Below are positions 9,601 through 20,630 of a stretch of DNA of 64,000 nt, piece by piece (positions within the stretch are counted from its first letter, which is position 1; each line of letters begins with the position of its first letter). This DNA comes from Undaria pinnatifida (taxonomy: Eukaryota; Sar; Phaeophyceae; Laminariales; Alariaceae): assembly GCA_012845835.1 (NCBI GenBank), contig JABAKD010000030.1:1553412-1617411 (forward strand). The letters are read 5' to 3'. Both the position numbers and the translations under genes were made by a program. The notes under the pieces were generated by a model. It was not told the origin of the DNA, did not search any database, and saw nothing but the letters and a program-made list of their open reading frames with translations.

Positions 9601-12600
9601 ACCCACATTTTTTCGTGAGAAGCCAGACAGGGGGGGGGGGGGGGGGTTACTTGAACCAAGCAAAAAAAAAGTTGGAAAAAAAACGTCATTTTCTCGAGTC
9701 GCGCAGAAATCGAAACGCTCCACGTATTTTTCGCTTTGACCTTTCTTGAAGTGTGGCTCCGTTTTCTCTTTTTTGCGTGCTCCCCTGTGTTGCGCTTTTT
9801 TTTTCTCTTGCTCATACGAAGAAGTCAGTGTTGGGGCGTTGTAGAGAGCTCCTTCTACTCAAGTCAGGTGCCCCAGAAAATCTAAATATTACCGCTGTCA
9901 TGGCTCACATCGCTGATCTTATGCCGATGGTGTGCTCTCCATCCCTCCCCTCCCCTCCCCCCTTCCCGCTCTCCCTCTCCTTCCCTTTCCCGCTCTCCCT
10001 CCCCCCCTTCTCTTTCCCTCAGGCGCTCACCGCGATCAGCCACCCAGGCGGCCCCGCCGGCCTGGCGGCGGCCATCGCCGCCCACGCCTTCCCCACCGAG
10101 GACGGCGTAGTGCCCGCCCCGCGCCGCGCCGAGTCCCCGGCAAGACAGCCTCCCACCTCTGCAGCAACTCCTCCCCGCGGACACAACGGAAGGTCTCAGT
10201 CGCTGGGGCGCATGTCAGCTCAGGAAAGGGCCGCCGTCGCGAGCAGGCCTCGCTTTGTTACACCCGGCCGGACACGCAAGTCTGCTTTCGCTGCGCGCGG
10301 CCGCGCTTCTTCGTTTGGTGGGGGAGGTGGTGCGGGTGGCGGCGCGGGTGGCGGTGCGGGAATCGGACCTCTCGGCCCGTCGACCCCAGCCCGGCCTACA
10401 CGGGTCCACCGCATCCCGCTGTCGACCGCGGCCCTTGAGGCGGCGGCGAGGGCGGTAGGGCTTGCGTCCGCCCTGGGGTATGCTCCCGCGACGCTAGATT
10501 CTAACGAGGGGGGCCCTGCGCGAGCGGTCTACCGAGCGGCCGAGCTGCTGTACAGTAGACACGCGCTGGGATTAAGGTGGTCGAAAGCGACCCTAGAAGC
10601 TTCGAAGATGGCGGTGGCGTCGGCGGGGGCGGGGGAGGAGACGGCGACGGCGGTGTCCGAGGCGGTGGGAAAGCAGCGGCGGGGAAAGGGGAAGGGAAGG
10701 AAGGGGGGCGGAAAGGGGGAAGGGGGGGGGGGGGGGGGTAAGGGGAAGGATGGTGGTGGGGTGGTGGTGTCGGCGAAGGGGAAGGCGGGGAAGGTGCCGA
10801 CGGCGGGCGGGGGGGGCTCGACGGCGGTGGTCGTTGCGAACGGTAACGGGCACGACAGTTGTAATGGGCATGGGGTGGATCGAGATGTGACTGATGCTCC
10901 GCCGCCGCCGACCACCAGGGGAAGGAGTCGAGCTTCGCGGGACGTGGGTGCTGGGAGCCGTCGCGGTGGCAGTAGCAGTGGCGGCGGCGGCGGCGGTGGC
11001 GGCAGCAGCAGCAGCAGTCGCAGCAACAGCATTAGGAAGGCGGCAGGCGCAGGGGGGAAGAACAGTCGAGAGAAACCGTCGCCGCCGGCGATGCCTTCCC
11101 CGTCACCGCCGCAGCAGGCAGCGAAAACGACCACACCAAAGACGTCGACAACGGTCTGCAAGGAGTCGGTCCAGGTGCCTGACGTTGACGCGTCGACGGA
11201 GGTGCCCAGCGATGCCACGCCGAAGAGCGACGCCGACGGAGAGACGGAGGCCGCAGAAGCAGCAGACGTGGAAACGGCAGAGGCGGCGGAGGTGCCGCAA
11301 GAGTTGCCGTCGATGCCATTGAAGAGGTTACCGCCGCCGCCGTCGCGAACGGTAAGTGATGTGCTGCCGCCCCCACCGCTGCCGCACCTGGAGAAGGAAG
11401 GGAGCGGGGGGAAGAGTTCCACCGCGCGAGAGGCGGGAGGGGGGGGAAGCAAGGGGAGCAGGGGGGGGAAGGGGAGCAAGGAGAAGGATGGGAAGGCGTG
11501 GACGTGGGGCTCGAGCCCGCCGAAGAGCAAGAAAAATACTTCAAAGATTCCGCTACCGGCGGATGTGAGGCAGCTATCGAGGTAATTGAGGTTTCGAGTT
11601 TTTTGGGGGGGAGCGGCGGGGGGGGGAACCCCGGGGGGGAGGAGCCCGGGGTGGGGTTGATGGTGATGATGATATCACAGTTTCTCGTTGCCATAATCTG
11701 TCCCACGGTCACGAAAAGCGCCGTGTACCGGTCGCCCGGAGAACATACCAGGTGCCAAGAGATACTCAAAGTAGGGGCTCCTGGATAATAACCCATCCCA
11801 CAACCTACCATACTACTCGAAGGACGGGACACATGGATAGATACATGTCGCGTTGCATGTCGCGTTCTACGTGATACATTTTGGTGGGTGTCATGAGATG
11901 ACAGTCCTCGCACTTCCTTCACCATTCCATTTGCGCACCGTGAGCTCCCCGAGCTCGCACCCCCTTCCCCGACACAGTAACGACCTAGTGTTGTGTTTGA
12001 CCCCCCCCCCCCCCCCCCTCATTTCCCTAACGCCTCCGCGTGCGTGCATGTGTACCATCTGCACGTGCGATACGCTGATAATTGGGCGTTTCCGATTTGG
12101 GCAGGGTGATTCACACGCGTCTTGGAGAAGAATCGGCGGTGTGTGGGAAATCGTGGTCTGCTTTCACGAAGGCTACCTTTGAGCGCGGCAGGAAGGGGCT
12201 TTTCCGCCTCCGAGAGGAGTGGCTTCGGGACACGATGCGCGCTTGGAGCGGCCAGGTAGGCTGTTGTTTTCGGTGGGTGGGTGGGTGGGGAGGGGTTCAT
12301 CATGTCATGCATGGGCGCAGTCGGGGGGCGCGTTACCCGTTCAATTCGGTGACGCCGGTGGGTGGGGAGGGGTTCATCATGTCATGCATGGGCGCAGTCG
12401 GGGGGCGCGCTACCCGTTCGATTCGGTGACGCCGGTTAAGAGCGCCTGCTTTTGATTTTCCGCCCCTTCTCTCTGCCTTTCGTCTTGATCGTGGTCTCCC
12501 GCTAGCGATAGTATGACATTTTTTTTTCCTTTTTTTTTCGATTCCCCCCCCCCACCCCATTAATATTTACCTGGTATAATGTAATAGTTGGCCTCGGTTG

Positions 12601-15600
12601 ACACCGCCGCTGTAAACTATATTGGGATTGGGGTTGGCGTTGGTTGGCAACGACGCTGTAAAACATGCCAATCGCTGTGTGACCTAGACAACCATGGTAC
12701 CGTTTTTGTTTTTTGTTTTTTTATGGTGGTCACGATGATGGTTGTCGAGTTAGGTCATGTACTGTGCGGGGTGGAGAGCCATAAGTCCGCACAAGGGGAA
12801 TCGCACAAGGGGAATGATCGCATCGCGTAGTGTGACTTTGGTAAGGCACCCACGAGGCAGTTACATAGTAATACCCATTGCTGTCTCTGGAGTGGCCACA
12901 CCAGAAAACAAAGTAACTCATTTGCGCTGTCATCCAAAAGCAAGAAAATAGGCACAAGGTACCGAAGTCCGTCTTGAGTGGTTCTTGGAAGAATGCAGTA
13001 CACCCCTTATCCGACTCGCCGAACACCTCGCGGCGCGCTTGGTGCAAGCAAGGTCTGCCTGGTTGGTGAAAACCCGACGTGCCCGGCATAGTAGGGATGC
13101 GAGGGTCTAAAGTCATACGACTATGGCCATGCACAAACCGATTACACCCCTCCTCCCTGATTGTGACGGCGAAACGGGACAGGGATGGATAAGCAAACGG
13201 TTTCTACGTAATATAGGGAAATAGCGTAATGAGCGCCCAAACGTTGGAGGTGTCTACTAGGAGTAGGAACGGTGCTCCGTCTCGGAAGGGATGCGTGGTC
13301 AATGATCAAATGACAAGGCAAGTAACAAATGAGTACCTCCCCCCCCCCCCCCATGATCGTGTATGCTTGAGAAAAGGGTATTGCTGCTGCTTGCTATTGA
13401 TTATCTTTATAAACCCGTCTTTCTTCGCCCCCGCCCTAATCTACCCCCGCCCCACCTCACCCCTCCCCGCCCGCCGCCGCTCCCTCCCTCCAGTTATTGG
13501 AGATCTCGTCCGGAGACCGTGCGGCCCTTCTGCGGTTGAACGAGTCTCTCCTGAACCCCGACGGCTTCTGTCCCCTCAGAGCCCAGGCTGGCATCCGCCT
13601 AAAACGGCGTGCAAACCCCACCGGGAGTGGCGGTGGCGGCAGCGGAGGCGTCGGTGGTACCGGTGGTAGAGATAACCCGCGTCACCGCCGCCACCGCAGC
13701 GCGATAGAGCGCGCTGTAGCGGTGGGGGCTGCCCCCGGCGGGTCGTCGGATCTGAGGCTGCCCCTGCCGGACGGTATCGCGCGGCTGAAGGCCATGTCGA
13801 CGTTGAGTGCTTGGTCGGATGCTAAAGCTGCCGCGGCCGCTAATAATGGTACCGGTACCGGTAACGTGGGTGCGTCGTCGTCGTCGTCAAAGTCATCTGC
13901 GATTGTTGTGAGGGCCTCGTCCGCGGTCAGTAATGCCACCACCATCAACGAGGATGATGACGACGATGACCACCCCCCGCTGCTTGACGCTCTTGAGCGG
14001 AGCACCGCGGGGGGGACTGTTGAGGGTGCCGGCGGTAGTAAAGATCGCGATACCGCGCGCTCGGGCGTATCCCCTCCCCTTTTCACCCCCAAACGACAGT
14101 CTACCGCGATGTCCTTGTCGTGGGGCGCAACGTCCCCGTGGATGCCCGGAAGCGCGCAACGCTCAGAACAGGGGTGGCTGTCCCGCCTAGCCATGACGGG
14201 AAGCCAGACACCACCAGCCAATTCCTCAGCGGCGGCAGCAGCGGCGGGAGTTGGAGGAGGGAATGGGCACGGAGAGGCGGGGCGGGCGGCGGCGGCGGCA
14301 GCGGTGCCGGGGGGGGTGGTGGCGGCGTCGCCGCGTGCGGGGGGGGCTTGGTGGTGCACTTTCCCGCCCCGCCGCAGAGCTTGCTCCCGGTTTTTGACAG
14401 GGAGTTGCATGGGTTTGATGACACGGCGGCTACGGAGGAGGACCGTTGGGGAGACCTGCCGTTTCTGGTTGTGGAGTCGTGGGGAGGGCTGGGGAAGGAA
14501 GCTCCGCCAGGTAGGGGAAAGGGGGAGGGTTGAGGACGCGTGCTACCATAGAGATGTTCATCTGTGTTGCTCTGCCCACAAAAACAAGAATTGGGGCCAA
14601 ACTATGCCGAAATGCAGATGTGGAACCACCTCTACCACTGTAATAGTTGTGCACGATATTCCACAGTTCTGCCATAACCCCGGCGTAACAGCTAATCGGA
14701 AACCACACCACCCTGCGATAGGGTTTGAGGTGCTCTCGCTACAGTGTGGCAAAGCGGCAGCAGTTTTGGGGGCCTGTAAGCAACGCGACAGTGTCGCTGA
14801 GTTTGAAAATATGGTTCGAGGTCGTTGGATTTTCTCTTTGTTATACTGTGGCCAAGTTATTTTTTTGCTGCTGCAGCGATGATCCGTTCCCGTACGTTTC
14901 ATATTATGTACGTGCAATTTTTTAATTTTTGAAAAATGAAAAAAAAACTGAGATCTAGCGCTACTACGCTACAACGCAGTGTTTTTCGCCCACGTTTCGT
15001 TGTTTTTTGAGGCGCACGTCTCCAGCGATTGTGGCTTCGGTGACATGAATCATAAATCCCATCGCCCCGAAATGCCTTCCCTCCCTGTATACACGAGCAC
15101 ACGGCGAATCTTAGGCGGTTTCGTCAACGTTTACCACCGCGACAGTGACGGTGAAGAATGCCTAAACTGGCTGCGCGACTGCTGGCACCATACGTAGCAA
15201 CTGCGCAAACGATACACTTCATGGCCTCGGCGCACCGGATTTCTCCATTTGTTACAAACCAAAGACCACACCAACTACGGATCAGACTATACCATGACTT
15301 GGTGGGGTTCCTACGGGCGTGGTGCGTCATTTATAGGCTTCAGTGGGGAGCACGGCGCCTGTGGAAGAGCACAGAACGCCGAATGATCCAGAGCGGGGCT
15401 GTTTTTGACAAAACCCCGGTTTCGAGAATATTTGGCGTTACGGGTTGTATCTCATTTTTCGTTTTTGATGGCAGAGCAGCACGGGTGTGTTTCGTAGGGT
15501 GTGCACTTTTTTGGCTAAAGCGGTTTCTGAATGACGGGGCTTCTTGACCCACAATCGTCGGAAATCGCTATTTTTTCCGGCTGGATTTTCGTTGTATATC

Positions 15601-18600
15601 TAAGGCCATGGAAATTTTCATCCTCCGATAGTGATTTTTGGTGTTCTTTGGACAAATCAGTTTTTTGGGAGAAAGATGTTAACCCCTTTACAGCCCTCAA
15701 ATCCCCCTGTACTAACTTCAGGTATAACGGTCCCCCAAAAGGGGTTTCCAATTGTAAAGGCGTTAAGTTCCTTACGTGAGGAAGCTCAGAAAAAAAGGGT
15801 TCCGTGCGCCACTGGATGTGCCGTGTCGCCGCTTGTGTGTGATGTTCCGCTTGTGTGCGTGTGGCCTTATCCTGCCGTCCCTCGCCCCGTCCGGCCCTTT
15901 TTTTCTGTCTCAACCCTCCTCAGAAGCGGCGCCGCTGTCCCCGATGGTTGGCTCGAAGGAGTTCCGTGTATTCCAGGGGATAGCGTCCAACTCCATGTGG
16001 GGAAACCCCACAGACAAACCACCGCTGCTACCCAACGCTTCGGCGGCCGGTACCAAGAGCAGTGACAGCAGTGTGAAGACCGCGACCGGTCAATCCAACC
16101 CCACCCCGTCCCCCGACGGCGGAGCGGCAGAGATGCCGCGATGGAAGGCCGGCTCTAGAGCGCCACCTTCCGCGGCTGATACCGCGCCAACTACCGCGGC
16201 TGCTGCCACACCTACTACCGCGGCTGTAACAGCACCTACTGCTGCTGCTACCGCACCTGCTGCTGCTCCGGCCACCGCTACACCGGCTACCACCGCGGCC
16301 CTCTCGGGAGCCCCCCCGGTAGCTCTTGACGCGCTAACCCCGGCGACCCCGGGCGCCGACAGCGCTAAACCGCCCCCGCCGACCTACGACGAGCTATCCC
16401 GCCGCCGGCCCCGCCCCGTCCTCTACCACTCCTCCTCTGCCCCTTCCCCCGGCTCGCCGTCTTCCCCCTCGAGCCCTGTTACCGGTGCCGCGGCGCCTAC
16501 TGCTGCTGCGGTAGCGGCGGCGGCGGCTGCAGCGGGGGGGGGGGGTCCTGCATCCCCGGCGGGGTCTACACGGAGCACAGGTACTGCCGGGGGGGGCACG
16601 AGCATTTGGGACCAGCCGGAAACGCCGCGGCAGCCGCGAGGACCGAAGTATTACGCAACGCGACGAGCTCGGCCTTCGCGCGCCCCGAGCTTGCCCCCTA
16701 CCGGTGCCACCGGTAATCCGGTCGGAGACGGAGGCGGGGGTGGGGGACATCAGCGGCGTAATAGCAGCGGTAGTACTCTTCTTGGTGGCACGTGGGGAAG
16801 CGATGGAGGCGGGGGCGGGGGGGGGGGCGGGGGTTACTCTTCGAGTGGTACGGGTTACTCGTCATCGGACGATGTATGGAGCAGCAGCGACCAGTGGTCG
16901 GGCCTGGACACCGTTAAGCGGAGCGGGAGCATCGGCGGTGGCAGCGTGGGCGGCTTCGGCGCAACCGGCGGCGGAGATAGGCGCGGCCGCGACGCGAAGA
17001 GACGGACAAGGCGCGCCGAAATTCAGAAGAGGATGTGGGGAAAGCGACCGTCGTGGGCAACCGCGCTGCTGCCGCCGCCGGCGACGCCGACGGCGACGGC
17101 GGCGACGGCGGCAGAAGCGGCGACGGCAGCGGCTGCCGCCGCCGCGAAGGCGACAGCAACCCCTGCCCCCCCCGCGCGAGGCGCAGGCGAGACGGGGGCG
17201 GGTTGGGAAACCCCTCCTCCCCGAACGGAGGCGGGGGTCAACCATCTTATCGTGCTTGTGCATGGCCTTGGGGGCCGACCCGCGGACATGGCGTTGATGA
17301 GGAGCTATCTCCAGACGCTTATGCCGGAGGCTGAGGTAATGGTGGGATGGGATAGGGGGGGGGGGTACGGGGGTGTGTGAAAGGGGGGTGTACTCATTGT
17401 CGTGCATGGCCTTAGGACCGTAGACCTTCGCATCCCTACATTGGCGGGACGGAGCACATCGGGCTCTCCCCGACCAGGCAGACTTTTCATGCGCCAACCA
17501 AGCCGGGGGGGCGAAAGCGGCTGTAGTGCGTTATCGTATCTGCCTTTTGTTGAGTTTTTTCTTTTCGTTTTATGTTGTTCGATGACCTTGGGATGGGTTG
17601 CCTGCGTAGTGGCACGGTGTTGGTGTGGTGAGAACTCGTCGTTGTCGTGTAGCGGGTGTCTAGATGTCGCAAAAATGTACCTGGCAGGAAAGAGAGCTGT
17701 CGTTGCTGCCCCTGCCACGCCTTTTTTCTTCGCACCCTGTGCTTGCAGAAAAATGAAAAGTGTTGGACACAGCCGTACTGTTTTGCTTTCGAACAATGAA
17801 CAAGTAAATACCAAACGCAACCACGACCTCAACTTTGAACAGGTGATGGTGGCGACATCGCTCCAAGATATGCGAAAGGATAACCTGGGCGTGGAGTCGA
17901 TGGGGCACAGGCTTGCCGAGGAGGTACACGGTCACATCACCAGGCAAGTGTCTATACGACAGGGGTGTACTATGGCAAGAGGAGTTCCAATGTATAGAGG
18001 CGGCGAACGGCGGGGGATGCGCTTCAGAGAAGCCGATGTGGGCTCCCGCAGTTGATTGTCCACCACTTCAAGTTTTGCTTTTTTGTGCTGGTGTGTGTGT
18101 ATTTTTTTAAATCTATTTTGCTACGCTGCTCGGCTGTCGTTTGTTAGGTCTGTCGTAGTGTAGCCTTGTTTTATATTGGCCTGCGCAGTGTTGTCTTGCC
18201 GTGCCATGTCTTATCTTGCCTGTCTTGCACAAGTGTACACAAACCTTGTACATGTCCTGCACAATTTTTGGTTTGTTTTTGTCCGCCGTTCGCCTCGACG
18301 TCCCCCGCGGATACCGCTCGACAACACTACTGCTGTTGTAGGTTGTGGACACCTCCACCTCCACCACCCCCACCACCCACCTCATCCCCCCCCATCCCAA
18401 CCCCACCCCCCCTCCCTCGCCTCCACCACTTACCAACCTCCGTCCCATACCCCTACTCCCTCCCCCGTTCCACCCCCCCTCCAAAACAGATTCTGCCCTT
18501 ACTTCACAAGCGCGATCGTACCAGTCCCGGCCGCGACAGCTCCTTCCACTTCCTCGAAGCCGAGCTCCCTCCCCCTCTCCCCCGTGACGCCAATGCGACC

Positions 18601-20532
18601 CGCTCGGCGTGGAAGCACAGGCAACGGTAACGGTGGGGCTGGGGGTGGTAGCGTCCCAGCGTCGCCCCTGCACCAGCACGCACTCGCTAAGCAGTCCCCG
18701 GGGGCGGCGGCTACTGCTAGGGCTATCAGCGATGAGCTGGCTGGGGGGCGAGGGATGAGCACCCCCTCGAGGCCTGCCAGAGAAGGGAAGGCGGGAAGGG
18801 GGGGGGGTGCGGGTGCGGGTGCGGGAGGGAAGAATGGGGGTGCGAACGATGGGGGGATGCTGAGCTTCGTCTGCTTTTCAATGGGAGGTAAGCGGGGGAT
18901 CGGGGGGGGCTGAAGGGGGGAGGCCTACTCATTTGTTTTGTTCAATTAATCATCTGGCCATTGATCACGCATCCTTTTTGAAACGATGCGCCGTTCTTAC
19001 GCCTAATAGGGACGCCTCCAACGTTTGGGCGCTCGTTGCTTTTGGAGGGGCGGGGTGGGGGTGGGGAAATGCGGTTTAGATAATCTGGGAGGCATCTGGG
19101 TTATGTAGCACGGCGGGGCCGGGGTGTCAGGGTGGAGTCGGCTGAGCGACAACTCGTGTTGTTGGGGCTTAATTTAATAAGTTATGAGTCTTTTGTGACA
19201 AAAAAATGTGCCAAGAATGTGCCTGCCATTCTCTATTATTAGTGTAACTCCCCGACCAACCCTGACCATACCCCCCCCCCCCTCGCCTACCCTGCGTGCC
19301 TACCTGCCTGCTCTTCTTTTCGTTTGGAAACCCTCTTATACAGGGCTGGTGGCGCGGAGCTCGCTTTTAGAGCCGGCAATGGTGCCATACCTGGCTAGTC
19401 TACGGTGTTTCGTGACGCTGGCTTGTCCTCACCTTGGTCAGTCTTCCACACCACTGTCATTCTTTAAGACCGGTGCTTGGGCAGTGCGAAAGGTGGGCGA
19501 CGTGCGTGGTTGGGGGGGGGGGGAGGGGGGGGGGGGGGGGGGCGTGATGGTGAGGGAGGGGAGGGTTTTGTGATGGTGATGACTGAGATTGTTGTGGTGG
19601 TGGTAGTGCTATGATTGAGGTGGTGATTTGGGCAGTGCGAAAGTTGGGTGGGAGTGGGTGGGGAGAGCCGGGGGGGGGGAGGGGGGGGGAGGGGGGGGGA
19701 GGTGGTGGTGGTGAGGTTGGTGAGAGGGGTGGGGGGGGTTGTAGTGGTGATGATGGTTCCTGATATCTGGTAGTAATGATGGAGATGGTTGTGGTGATGG
19801 TGATGGTGTTGATTGAGGCGGAGATGATATTGATTATCATGATTTAGAAGGTCCTGGTGGTGGTTGCGTTGATAAATGTGACTGCGATGACACATATGGT
19901 GGTGGCGGTGGTGGTGATATCATGATGGTGATGATCATGGTAGTCATGGCCATGGGCGGTTATGTCCCATCATGATGCTGATGCTCGATGGTGATGACCG
20001 AGCAGATTTTGTTGATATTGCTTGAGATGTTGATCATGTTGGTGGTGTTGGTAACATTACTTCTTTCAGGCTGCCGCGTTTTTTCAACAAAGTTGTCGGA
20101 ATCAAAATTGACTACAGACAGCGGCCAAAAGACGAACGTCTCCATCCTTGCCCCTTCAAATATTTCGCTTCTTGTTGCTAACCGTGTCCCTGGTGTCTCC
20201 CGTGCGGTCTGTTTGCTGCGGGTGCGGTGGTTCTAGTTAACCGGGTTGCGTGTCTTGCACGAGCTGGATTTGGACGATGCGGATGACCCTCGCGAGACCA
20301 CCCTCTACCGCCTTAGCTTCTCTCCTGGGCTGGAGAGATTCAGGTAATTCCCGCTGAACCACCGAGAGGTGGTGTTTTTGTAGTTCATGTTGTTGGAACT
20401 AGTTTTGCAATTGTTGTTCATGGATGACACGGAGGCCATCCTCTATCGCGTAAGCTTCTCTGCGGGGCTGGAGCGATTCTGGTATTTCCCGCCGAAGAAC
20501 GAGAACATTTGTTGTTGTTGTTGTTGCTGTGG

Positions 20533-20566
<34 letters not shown>

Positions 20567-20589
20567 GGCCGTTGTTGCCGTTGTTGCCG

Positions 20590-20630
<41 letters not shown>

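Noticed and set aside
11349-11360. Perfect GTAAGT donor within FAM135-like exon 5
   Set aside because: Its use gives phase 0 out, which does not fit the next exon (phase 2); the donor at 11582 does.
10529-11530. 333-residue minus-strand frame rich in Pro and Ala
   Set aside because: It is the antisense shadow of the GC-rich exon 5. GC-rich codons rarely give stops on the other strand.
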